12,842 nucleotides of DNA, from contig JAOAAR010000019.1 of assembly GCA_026418755.1 (NCBI GenBank), positions 1-12,842 on the forward strand, given 5' to 3'. This stretch comes from Planctomycetota bacterium (GTDB taxonomy: Bacteria; Planctomycetota; SKW154). Below the pieces are notes generated by a model. It worked only from the letters and a program-made list of their open reading frames with translations. It did not search any database and was not told the DNA's origin. Positions 1 through 7,122 of the stretch are shown one piece after another (positions within the stretch are counted from its first letter, which is position 1; each line of letters opens with the position of its first letter). The position numbers were made by a program, and so were the translations under genes.

Positions 1-19
1 AGATGTGTATCAGAGACAG
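1..19 (+). other. Tn5 mosaic-end (Nextera) adaptor sequence at the contig start
   Basis: The first 19 bases read AGATGTGTATCAGAGACAG, which matches the Tn5 mosaic end AGATGTGTATAAGAGACAG with one substitution (C for A at base 11). The matching reverse complement closes the window at 12824-12842. This is library-preparation adaptor left in the assembly, and genomic sequence starts at about base 20. The mismatch is probably a sequencing or consensus error. Confidence 0.95.
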
Positions 20-82
20 GATGAGACCCGCTTTCCGTTTTTAGCATCCCTTAACATCATGCTTGTAAAAATCAGTTTAACC

Positions 83-110
83 TTGATAGAGTTTCTTTGT
101 TGAATATATT
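83..110 (+). promoter_or_regulatory. Candidate sigma70-type promoter for the nuoEF-like operon
   Basis: TTGATA at 83-88 (5 of 6 to TTGACA) is followed after 16 bases by TATATT at 105-110 (5 of 6 to TATAAT). Transcription would start near 117, leaving a leader of about 28 bases before the GTG start at 145. This position fits the preferred start and argues against the TTG at 97. It is a visual consensus match only. Confidence 0.45.
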
Positions 111-144
111 TGGATATAGACTTGGTTTACCGGAGGCAGATGAG

Positions 145-678
145 GTGGCCACAGGCATAGTAAGAGAAGTAGATTTAAAGGCGCTCGAGAAGATTTTCAG
201 AGGGTTTGAAGGTAAAGGGGAGAGCATACTCATTCCCCTCGTACAGGCTATCCAAGCGGAGTATGGTTTCTTGCCGAAGGAGGCGCTTGTTAAGGCTTCG
301 CACCATTTTCGGATTCCGCTTTCAAGGTTCTACGGGGTAGTCACCTTTTATGCACAGTTTTATTTGACCCCACGCGGAAAACACACGATTCGCTGCTGTC
401 GTGGAACAGCCTGTCATGTTCGCGGAGCGGCAAAAGTGATTGAAACGGTAGAGCAAGAGCTCGGTTTAAAAGAAGGAGAGACTTCTGAAGATTTGAGTTT
501 TTCGTTTGAGACTGTTGCTTGCTTAGGTGCTTGCGCACTTGCTCCTGTCGTTGTGTTGGATGAAAGATACTATGGTCAGATGAATCCTGAAAAAGTTCGT
601 GTGTTAGTCAGACAGTATAAAGGAGCAAGTATTCAAGAATCATCGATAGGAGAAGAGAACAATGGCAAGGCAGATTAG
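145..678 (+). CDS. NuoE/HydC-like [2Fe-2S] thioredoxin-fold subunit
   Basis: This is a 24-kDa-type [2Fe-2S] protein, the partner of NuoF/HydB-like NADH subunits in complex I, NAD-linked formate dehydrogenases and bifurcating hydrogenases. It passes electrons between the flavin subunit and other clusters in the cytoplasm. The four ligands are visible as C85-x4-C90 (within CCRGTAC) and C126-x3-C130 (within CLGAC), numbered from the GTG at 145. The N-terminal helical part carries the usual LIPLVQ...YGFLP and PLSRFYGVVTFYAQF segments. I chose GTG at 145 because GGAGG lies at 132-136 with an 8-base gap and the candidate promoter overlaps the upstream TTG at 97. This start gives 177 aa, normal for the family; the TTG start would give 193 aa. 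The 3' end overlaps the next gene by 17 bases, indicating translational coupling. Sequence alone does not separate nuoE from hydC or hndA, so no symbol is given. Confidence 0.9.
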   Translation: MATGIVREVDLKALEKIFRGFEGKGESILIPLVQAIQAEYGFLPKEALVKASHHFRIPLSRFYGVVTFYAQFYLTPRGKHTIRCCRGTACHVRGAAKVIETVEQELGLKEGETSEDLSFSFETVACLGACALAPVVVLDERYYGQMNPEKVRVLVRQYKGASIQESSIGEENNGKAD

Positions 679-2518
679 CAGTCCGATAGAACTTAAAACA
701 TATGCAGAGGAAGTTTGTAAGAAAAAAGAGCGCTGGGAAATGGTTATCGCTGTATGTGGGGGCACAGGTTGTAGCGCATTCGGAAGTTACGATGTTCGCT
801 CTGCCTTTACAAAAGAGGTGGAGAAACTCTCGTTAAGCGACAGGGTTCTCGTTAAGATGACAGGATGTCACGGTTTCTGCGAAAAGGGACCTGTTACTAT
901 TATATATCCTTGGCAATACACATATGTTTCCATTAAACCTGAAGATGTTCCAGAAGTCATTGAAAAAACGATAATAAAGAAAGAACTTGTAGATAGACTT
1001 CTATACCGTGACCCTGTAACCAAGCAGAGGATAAAACATAACAATGAGATACCTTTTTACGCACATCAGAAAAGGCTTGTTTTTCAACATAACGGACATC
1101 TTGACCCTACCTCGATTGATGATTACATTTCCGTGGGCGGATACCAGGCGCTTGCGAAAGCGCTTTTTGAGATGACCCCTGAACAGGTTCTCGTCGAAGT
1201 AGAGAAAAGTGGACTACGGGGGCGAGGAGGTGCAGGGTTTCCTACAGGACGCAAATGGCGGTTCTGTCGAAATTCACCAGGAAGCGAGAAATACATAATC
1301 TGCAACGGTGATGAAGGAGACCCTGGTGCCTTTATGGACAGAAGTGTAATGGAAGGCAACCCACATTCCGTAATTGAAGGAATGATTATCGGTGCGTATG
1401 CTATTGGCGCAACAAAAGGATTCGTTTATGTTCGCGCCGAATACCCTATCGCGGTGAAGTATACCAGGCTTGCGATTGAGCAGGCACACCAGTATGGATT
1501 ACTTGGTGAAAACATCCTCGGAAGCGGTTTCTCATTCGACATTGAGGTAAGAGAAGGTGCGGGGGCATTTGTCTGTGGAGAAGAGACCGCACTTATTGCG
1601 TCGATTGAAGGAAAGCGCGGGATGCCGCGTCCCAGACCCCCGTTTCCCGCTGTGAGCGGTCTCTGGGGCAAACCGACAAATATAAACAATGTTGAGACTT
1701 GGGCGAATGTGCCTCTTATCATCAACAAAGGCGCAGACTGGTTTGCATCTATTGGCACGGCGGAGAGCAAAGGGACGAAAACTTTTTCGCTTGTGGGAAA
1801 AATCAACAACACAGGAATTGTGGAAGTGCCTTTGGGTATTACTCTGAGAGAAATAATTTACGACATCGGCGGTGGTATCTCAGGTGGCAGAAAATTCAAA
1901 GCCGTCCAGACTGGCGGTCCTTCTGGCGGTTGTATTCCAGAGTGGTTGTTGGACACACCTGTTGATTATGAGCGGCTAACAGAGTTGGGCTCAATGATGG
2001 GCTCGGGCGGAATGATTGTTATGGACGAGGGGACTTGTATGATCGATGTTGCGCGATATTTTATGAAGTTTTTGTCAGAAGAGTCGTGTGGCAAATGCGT
2101 CCCCTGTCGTGAAGGAATAGACAGAGCGCTTGACATTCTCACTGACATAACGGAAGGGAAAGGTAGAAAAGAAGACATCTCGCTTCTTGAGGAGTTGGGC
2201 GAAGTCTTAAAAGATGGTTCATTGTGCGGTTTGGGGCGCACGGCTGCCAATCCCGTTCTTTCGACCATCAAGTATTTCCGCAACGAGTACGAGGCGCACA
2301 TAAACGAGAAGAAGTGCCCTGCCGGCGTCTGCAAAGCGCTCATAACTTTTTCCATTGACGAAGAGAAATGCAAGAGTTGCGGCAAGTGTGCCAAAGTCTG
2401 TCCAACAAAGGCAGCATCAGGTAAGAAGAAAGAGCCTTACAAAATTGATAAGGAAAAGTGCATAAAATGCGGGTTGTGTCGTGAGAGTTGTAAGTTTGGG
2501 GCGGTGATAGTTTCGTAG
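662..2518 (+). CDS. NuoF/HydB-like FMN- and NAD(H)-binding iron-sulfur subunit (bifurcating type)
   Basis: This 618-aa flavoprotein oxidises or reduces NAD(P)(H) at FMN and has the layout of HydB/HndC in electron-bifurcating enzymes. Residues about 25-100 form a thioredoxin-like [2Fe-2S] domain (C32-x4-C37, C69-x3-C73). Residues about 150-420 form the 51-kDa FMN/NADH domain with GRGGAGFPTG at 187-196 and the acidic GDEGDPGAFMDR stretch from 216. The NuoF [4Fe-4S] ligands are C476, C479, C482 and C522. A hinge with H546, C552 and C557 may hold the zinc site I recall from HydB structures. The C-terminus is a 2x[4Fe-4S] ferredoxin domain (C570/573/576/580 and C600/603/606/610). Respiratory NuoF lacks both the N-terminal and C-terminal additions, and the length matches HydB. 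AGGAG at 648-652 precedes the ATG. NADH versus NADPH preference cannot be read from the sequence. Confidence 0.93.
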   Translation: MARQISSPIELKTYAEEVCKKKERWEMVIAVCGGTGCSAFGSYDVRSAFTKEVEKLSLSDRVLVKMTGCHGFCEKGPVTIIYPWQYTYVSIKPEDVPEVIEKTIIKKELVDRLLYRDPVTKQRIKHNNEIPFYAHQKRLVFQHNGHLDPTSIDDYISVGGYQALAKALFEMTPEQVLVEVEKSGLRGRGGAGFPTGRKWRFCRNSPGSEKYIICNGDEGDPGAFMDRSVMEGNPHSVIEGMIIGAYAIGATKGFVYVRAEYPIAVKYTRLAIEQAHQYGLLGENILGSGFSFDIEVREGAGAFVCGEETALIASIEGKRGMPRPRPPFPAVSGLWGKPTNINNVETWANVPLIINKGADWFASIGTAESKGTKTFSLVGKINNTGIVEVPLGITLREIIYDIGGGISGGRKFKAVQTGGPSGGCIPEWLLDTPVDYERLTELGSMMGSGGMIVMDEGTCMIDVARYFMKFLSEESCGKCVPCREGIDRALDILTDITEGKGRKEDISLLEELGEVLKDGSLCGLGRTAANPVLSTIKYFRNEYEAHINEKKCPAGVCKALITFSIDEEKCKSCGKCAKVCPTKAASGKKKEPYKIDKEKCIKCGLCRESCKFGAVIVS

Positions 2519-2530
2519 GAGATAAGCGTT

Positions 2531-3211
2531 ATGGCAGATATGGTTGAACTGACAATTGATGGAATAAAGGTAAGGGCTCCAAAAGGAACGACCGTTCTTG
2601 AAGCGGCAAGAGAGATGGGAATTGTTATTCCTACTCTCTGCTACTACCCAGGGCTGACTCCTTACGGCGCTTGTCGTCTCTGCATCGTCGAACTCATTCG
2701 AGGAAAAAGGTCTTCGCTCGATGCCTCCTGCACCCTTCCTGTCTCGGATGGAATGGTTGTTTTCACCAATTCCGAGAGGGTGAAGAAGGTGAGGAAGGTT
2801 ATTCTTGAGTTGTTACTTTCTACTTGCCCGAACTCAAAAGTGCTGCAGGATATGGCAGCGAATATGGGCGTTACGAAGGTGCGGTTCAAAATCAAAGATA
2901 GAGGTTGTATTCTCTGTGGTTTGTGTGTGCGCTATTGCAAGGAGCAGATGCAGTCGGGCGGAATAGGGTTTGTTGGACGCGGCACATCGCGCAAGGTCGG
3001 CACGCCGTTTGAGATGACTCCTGCTGAATGCCGCAACTGTAACGGTTGTGAATGGATTTGTCCTGTCTGTATGCGCGCTTGTAGAGCAGGACAGTTGGTT
3101 GAAGGCATTTGTGGCGGTTGCTTGAATGTTGCTGTTGTAGAGACTTGTCCTGTTTGCGTGAAATGTTCTGAAAGTGTGGGTCCGGAAGGACACAGAGCAT
3201 ATGGAAAATAA
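2531..3211 (+). CDS. NuoG/HydA-N-terminus-like iron-sulfur protein with a cysteine-rich tail
   Basis: This 226-aa electron-transfer protein resembles the N-terminal part of NuoG, HydA or NAD-linked formate dehydrogenase, with no catalytic domain after it. Residues 1-80 are a plant-type [2Fe-2S] ferredoxin with C37, C48, C51 and C67. The region that usually carries the His-Cys3 [4Fe-4S] site retains only C99, so that cluster is probably absent. Residues 126-177 hold two CxxCxxCxxxC motifs (C126/129/132/136 and C167/170/173/177) for two [4Fe-4S] clusters. The last 50 residues add seven more cysteines (C180, C184, C194, C197, C206, C209, C212), including two CxxC pairs 8 residues apart, which could bind zinc or another cluster. 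The ATG lies 12 bases after the previous stop, with TAGGAG just upstream. It probably wires the NuoEF-like pair to the downstream flavoprotein. Confidence 0.88.
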   Translation: MADMVELTIDGIKVRAPKGTTVLEAAREMGIVIPTLCYYPGLTPYGACRLCIVELIRGKRSSLDASCTLPVSDGMVVFTNSERVKKVRKVILELLLSTCPNSKVLQDMAANMGVTKVRFKIKDRGCILCGLCVRYCKEQMQSGGIGFVGRGTSRKVGTPFEMTPAECRNCNGCEWICPVCMRACRAGQLVEGICGGCLNVAVVETCPVCVKCSESVGPEGHRAYGK

Positions 3212-3228
3212 TAAGTTCAAAAACTTAT
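3211..3228 (+). other. Short intercistronic hairpin
   Basis: ATAAGTT at 3211-3217 pairs perfectly with AACTTAT at 3222-3228 around a 4-base loop, between the iron-sulfur gene and the glutamate-synthase-like gene. The stem is AT-rich and weak and has no T tract, so it is not a convincing terminator. It sits just before the strong AAAGGAGG at 3234-3241 that drives the ATG at 3248, and might influence mRNA processing or translation. Confidence 0.35.
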
Positions 3229-3247
3229 AGGAGAAAGGAGGTAGGAG

Positions 3248-4825
3248 ATGACTTTCACAAGGTATAATGCGACGGCAGCAACACTGACGAAGAACAGAAC
3301 GGGAGGTGACTGGTGTCCAGTAAGCGGCATGTGCGTCACTTGCGTTGACGGCTGCATCGGCATGTGCGAAATCGGAAAGAGCGCATACCGCGGACACGAG
3401 TGCATATATCCCCAGCCATTCGGAATCATCACGACGGCGTCGCAGAAAGATTATCCTGTTGATTTGTCCCATTTCAACATAATGGGAACCACCGTCGGTG
3501 CGGTCGGAATTGAAGAAGATTCCGACAAGGCTATCTTCCCGAATGTGAACCTTGAATCGAAGTTGGGTCGTGGTAAAGGAATTAAACTCCGTTTGCCGAT
3601 TGTTATTCCAGGACTTGGTTCGACTAATATCGCTTTGCAGAACTGGGAAGGATTGGCAATCGGCTCGGCTATTTCGGGAACGGTTCTCACGATTGGCGAG
3701 AATGTTTGTGGAATGGACGAGAAATCGGAAATCAAGAACGGTAGAGTCGTTCGTTCACCGGAACTCGAAAGGCGCGTGGGGCTGTTTAAGGAATGGCAGC
3801 GTGATGGGTACGGTGAAATAGTCCTTCAGGCTAATGTCGAGGATACGAGACTTGGTGTTCAGGAGTATGCGATTGAGAAGTTGGGTGTGACTGCTGTTGA
3901 GTTGAAATGGGGGCAGGGGGCGAAAGACATCGGCGGTGAAGTTAAAATCAGAAACCTCGAAAAGGCGCAACTCTTGAAAAAACGCGGCTATGTTGTCCTG
4001 CCTGACCCGCTTGACCCGAAGGTTGTTGATGAGTTCAAAAAAGGAGCCTTTACTGAATTCGAGCGCCACTCCCGCGTCGGAATGGTCACAGAGGAGGGAT
4101 TCCTCAAGCGAGTAGAAGAACTCCGCAAGGCAGGTGCAAAATTTGTCTCGCTCAAGACAGGCGCTTATCGTCCTGCTGACCTCGCCCGCGCCGTCAAGTG
4201 GTCTTCAATTGCAAAGATTGATTATCTCACAGTGGACGCATCAGGCGGTGGCACCGGTATGAGCCCTTGGCGGATGATGAACGAATGGGGCGTCCCCGGA
4301 ATCGAATTGTGGTCACTTCTGTATCAGTATTGCGAACGCCTCGCAAAGAAGGGTGAGTATGTCCCCGATATAGTGCTTGCGAGCGGCTTTGTTCTCGAAG
4401 ACCAAATGTTCAAAGGATTTGCTCTCTGCGCTCCTTATGTGAAAGCGATTGGTATGGCGAGAGGTCCTCTTGCGGCAGCAATGGTCGGCAAAACCATTGG
4501 TAATCTCATCGCAAGCGGCAATGTGCCTATCTTCTTCGAACGCTACGGCAAAACACGCGAAACCATTTTTGTTACGGCAGAGCATCTGAAGCGCGAATAC
4601 GGCAAAGACTACGAGAGAATCCCAACTTCCGCAATTGCACTATATACATATTACGAGCGGTTGGCTCAAGGGATGAGGCAATTGATGTGTGGTGCGCGCA
4701 AGTTCGCTTTGAAATACATAACGAGAGATGATATAGCAGCGCTTACGCCACAGGCAGCGAAGATTAGCGGAATACCTCTTGTCAGCGATTTAGACGCCGA
4801 AGAGGTCGAAAAAATTCTCGGCTAA
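3248..4825 (+). CDS. FMN-binding glutamate-synthase-like oxidoreductase (GltB-central-domain family)
   Basis: This 525-aa protein belongs to the FMN-binding glutamate synthase family, a TIM-barrel fold. Family marks are ELKWGQGAKDIGGEV at 218-232 (compare QGAKPGEGG in GltB) and VDASGGGTGMSPW at 329-341 (compare GHDGGTGASP). It has no N-terminal glutaminase domain and no NAD(P)H-binding GltD part, so it must receive electrons from a partner. The [3Fe-4S] motif of canonical enzymes (CxxxxCHLNTCPxG) is missing: the corresponding stretch near 402-425 has no cysteine. An unusual cysteine cluster near the N-terminus (C23, C29, C32, C36, C40, C52) could carry an iron-sulfur cluster instead. It is the last gene of the operon, so the NuoEF-like module is its likely electron partner. 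Function could be ammonia-dependent glutamate synthesis or an unrelated flavin redox reaction; I cannot decide. Confidence 0.85.
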   Translation: MTFTRYNATAATLTKNRTGGDWCPVSGMCVTCVDGCIGMCEIGKSAYRGHECIYPQPFGIITTASQKDYPVDLSHFNIMGTTVGAVGIEEDSDKAIFPNVNLESKLGRGKGIKLRLPIVIPGLGSTNIALQNWEGLAIGSAISGTVLTIGENVCGMDEKSEIKNGRVVRSPELERRVGLFKEWQRDGYGEIVLQANVEDTRLGVQEYAIEKLGVTAVELKWGQGAKDIGGEVKIRNLEKAQLLKKRGYVVLPDPLDPKVVDEFKKGAFTEFERHSRVGMVTEEGFLKRVEELRKAGAKFVSLKTGAYRPADLARAVKWSSIAKIDYLTVDASGGGTGMSPWRMMNEWGVPGIELWSLLYQYCERLAKKGEYVPDIVLASGFVLEDQMFKGFALCAPYVKAIGMARGPLAAAMVGKTIGNLIASGNVPIFFERYGKTRETIFVTAEHLKREYGKDYERIPTSAIALYTYYERLAQGMRQLMCGARKFALKYITRDDIAALTPQAAKISGIPLVSDLDAEEVEKILG

Positions 4826-4890
4826 CTCAAAGAATTGTTCTTCTAAGACTCGTAGCATCATTCCGACCAACAGATGCTCGAAAGAGTTAG
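4822..4890 (+). other. Structured inverted-repeat region at the 3' end of the operon
   Basis: CTAACTC at 4822-4828 overlaps the stop codon of the glutamate-synthase-like gene and pairs perfectly with GAGTTAG at 4884-4890. Inside lie AGCATC and GATGCT arms around a 13-base loop and a small AAGAA-ttg-TTCTT hairpin at 4830-4842. The heptamer AGACTCG also occurs twice (near 4847 and 4889), allowing alternative pairing. There is no T tract, so it is not a standard intrinsic terminator, but it could protect the mRNA end. Confidence 0.35.
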
Positions 4891-5218
4891 ACTCGGTTAA
4901 GTAAGCGAGAAGACGAAAATGCGACAATAGATGTAAATCTTTTCCTCTTCTCCTGTATGGTTAAACTGCGCCCTGAAAAACTTGCGGAAGCCTCTTGCCC
5001 ACAATCTGCCCAGTTTCTATGTGACAAATTTCGAGAAAGTCTTTTTTCTTCTTTGCTCCGATTACTTCTGCATCACTCTTTCACCTCTTCTCCCCTTCGG
5101 CGCTCTAAAAGGAAAGTTTGTAACGACAGAATCCTTGAAGTGAAAGCCCTTCGCTCACTAATTCATCTTCCCAATTCCTCGGTGTAGGCATCCTTAATCC
5201 TCTTTAGTAAAAGGAGTG
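4826..5218. other. Convergent intergenic region, no convincing gene
   Basis: This 393-base stretch lies between two converging transcripts. Apart from the inverted repeats at its left edge it is pyrimidine-rich on the + strand. The open frame 4957-5187 (+) has no ribosome binding site before its ATG and encodes nothing recognisable. On the - strand an open frame of 39 codons (4964-5080) reads protein-like but has no start codon and is bounded by stops. I see no intrinsic terminator with a U tract on either strand. Confidence 0.6.
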
Positions 5219-7024
5219 CTAATATAAATCGGAGATGGTGAAGGAGAGTTTCAGAGATTTCAGTTTCGCTTTCGTCGGCTTGCCGTTTTTGTCCCAACCC
5301 CTTAATCTATAATAATCGTCCAGCAACCTGTCCACTTTCTCCTTACTCATCAGCATCCCCTTCGTTGCTCCATCAGGAACAGGCTCTTTCATCGCACGCT
5401 CGTAAGGCATATCCCATTCTCTGCCGAATCCTTTCACTTCTCTGAACCAGTAACACCGTGTTAGATTCCAGACACGCTCGGATGCAAGCAGCAGTTCGTC
5501 AAGAGTCCAGTTCTGACCCGTGACCGCATTGAACGCTTTGACATAGTCGTTCAAGTCGATTCCAAACTCGACCCAAGCAAGACGGCAAAGACCGAGCATA
5601 TCGAACATCGGGCGCTTATGCTGAAGACCGATGACCCATTCCGCTTTTCCTTCGAGAACATTCCGTCCTTCCGAGATGTCGCGTGTGATAGACCAGGAAC
5701 GGTTATGATGTGCGCCAACATCGCAGGTGAGGTAGGAAAGTAGCATTGAAGGCGCACCGCGGCTTTCGTAACCGCTCTGCTCCATCCCTTTCACCTGAAC
5801 AGCAAACTCCTTGCCCCCGACCTTCTCTGAAACAGTTTTAACCCCTTCTGCAAGCAAGTCTCCGATTCCTTCTCGTTTCGCAATCTTTTTGATGAGTTCA
5901 AACAGCCCTTGCGCATCGCCGAATCTGCATCCTTTCATCAGCCCTTTTTCCGTCGCCTCCATCACGAACGCTATGACATTGCCTGCCGAGATAGTGTCGA
6001 TTCCAAGTTCATCGCAGAGGTAGTTTGCGTAGATGACATCTTCTATTGATTCAATGGCGCAGTTTGCGCCTAAAAGCGCAGTCGTCTCGTATTCCGATCC
6101 CTCGCAATAAACATTGTACTTTCGACTATAAGAGTATTTTCCGCAACACATCGGACAGGCAAAACAGGCTTTATCCAGTTTGACGAGTTCTTTGCGCATA
6201 TGCTTGTGGTCGAGTTTTTCTGCGTTTTCATAGGTGCCGCTCTGGAAGTTCCGCGTCGGTAGCGCTCCGATTTCGCTCGCCCAAGGAACAACCTGCGAAG
6301 TTCCATATTTCTGCCAGTCGGTAAAAGCCGGATGTTTTCTCATCGTTTCAAAGAGTCTTTTTGAGACTTCTTCGAGCGTTTTCGAATCTGCGATGGGAAT
6401 GTCTTTGTCCCCGCGAATACAGACCGCTTTGACCTTTTTATGTCCGAGAACTGCGCCGATTCCAGCACGCCCTGCCTCCCGCCCGTAATCGTGGTTAACA
6501 CAGGCGTATTTGACGAGATTTTCACCGCCAGGACCAATAGTCGCAATCTGGAACTCTTCTCCGAGTTCTTTTTTGAGAGCAAGTTCTGTTTCAATCGCTC
6601 CTTTGCCCCAATATTTTTTTCCGTCTCGTATCTCTACCTTCTCGTTGTCAATTACGATGATGCAAGGTGCTCTCGAAACACCTTCGATTATGAGCGCATC
6701 GTAGCCCGCATAACGCATTTCAGGAGCAAACAGTCCACCCATATTCGAATCCGCATAGCCACCTGTGAGCGGCGATTTGGTGTGGAAAGATGTTTTCGCT
6801 CCTTGTGGGCATAGCGTCCCGGCAAGCGGTCCTGTGGCAACGATGACTTTGTTGCCTCCAGACAGCGGCTCGACTTCTTTCACCTCATCATAAAGAATCT
6901 TCGCTCCGAACCCCCGCCCCCCAACCCAGAGGTCTACAAACTCTCTAGTAATAGACTCGATTCTGTGCTTCTTCTTCTCCACACAAACTCGTAAGATTCC
7001 ACCTGCATAGCCATTGAGCGCCAT
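5219..7024 (-). CDS. aor: Tungsten-type aldehyde ferredoxin oxidoreductase (AOR family)
   Basis: AOR-family enzymes oxidise aldehydes to carboxylates, or reduce acids in reverse, with ferredoxin as partner, using a tungstopterin and one [4Fe-4S] cluster in the cytoplasm. The 601-aa length matches Pyrococcus furiosus AOR closely. The cluster ligands C287-x2-C290-x3-C294 and C480 (in DMLGLC) fall almost at the classical positions (288, 291, 295, 494). The N-terminal domain has the usual GGRGFGAKILYDE and VATGPLAGT...TKSPLTGGYADSNMGG segments for pterin binding, and residues 419-441 hold the conserved region around a YESRGAP segment. The ATG at 7024 has AAGGAG 7 bases upstream (complement of 7032-7037). 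It is transcribed alone, towards the iron-sulfur operon. No moaD-like gene follows. The substrate cannot be assigned: AOR, FOR, GOR and WOR paralogues share these motifs. Confidence 0.93.
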   Translation of the reverse strand: MALNGYAGGILRVCVEKKKHRIESITREFVDLWVGGRGFGAKILYDEVKEVEPLSGGNKVIVATGPLAGTLCPQGAKTSFHTKSPLTGGYADSNMGGLFAPEMRYAGYDALIIEGVSRAPCIIVIDNEKVEIRDGKKYWGKGAIETELALKKELGEEFQIATIGPGGENLVKYACVNHDYGREAGRAGIGAVLGHKKVKAVCIRGDKDIPIADSKTLEEVSKRLFETMRKHPAFTDWQKYGTSQVVPWASEIGALPTRNFQSGTYENAEKLDHKHMRKELVKLDKACFACPMCCGKYSYSRKYNVYCEGSEYETTALLGANCAIESIEDVIYANYLCDELGIDTISAGNVIAFVMEATEKGLMKGCRFGDAQGLFELIKKIAKREGIGDLLAEGVKTVSEKVGGKEFAVQVKGMEQSGYESRGAPSMLLSYLTCDVGAHHNRSWSITRDISEGRNVLEGKAEWVIGLQHKRPMFDMLGLCRLAWVEFGIDLNDYVKAFNAVTGQNWTLDELLLASERVWNLTRCYWFREVKGFGREWDMPYERAMKEPVPDGATKGMLMSKEKVDRLLDDYYRLRGWDKNGKPTKAKLKSLKLSFTISDLY

Positions 7025-7056
7025 TCCCTATCTCCTTATAAACCTTTCACCCTTAT

Positions 7057-7085
7057 ATGATACATTTGCTCCGCTTAAGAAACAA
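7057..7085 (-). promoter_or_regulatory. Candidate promoter for the AOR gene
   Basis: Read on the - strand, TATCAT (complement of 7057-7062) is a -10-like box, 17 bases downstream of TTGTTT (complement of 7080-7085), a poor -35. The octamer ATGATACA (7057-7064, + strand) recurs upstream of the other - strand unit at 9059-9066, which supports a promoter role. The call is visual only. Confidence 0.35.
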
Positions 7086-7122
7086 GTCACATCCTCTCTT
7101 GCAGGAAAAAGCAGCAGGATTT

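Noticed and set aside
97..144. TTG at 97 as the start of the NuoE-like gene
   Set aside because: No ribosome binding site precedes it, it overlaps the candidate promoter, and the GTG at 145 has GGAGG at ideal spacing.
2531..3211. A truncated [FeFe] hydrogenase or NuoG gene broken by a frameshift
   Set aside because: The next gene follows at once with its own strong ribosome binding site and is a different family. No H-cluster or molybdopterin remnant is seen in any frame.
4964..5080. A 39-codon open frame on the - strand that reads protein-like and could be a decayed gene
   Set aside because: It has no start codon, is bounded by stops, and is too short to separate from chance.
4957..5187. 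A 76-aa + strand coding frame between the two converging genes
   Set aside because: The bases before its ATG are pyrimidine-rich with no ribosome binding site, and the product matches no family I know.
5194..5213. Imperfect hairpin downstream of the AOR stop (CCTCTTT/AAAAGGAG) as a terminator
   Set aside because: The stem has a bulge and only about six pairs, and no U tract follows on the - strand.
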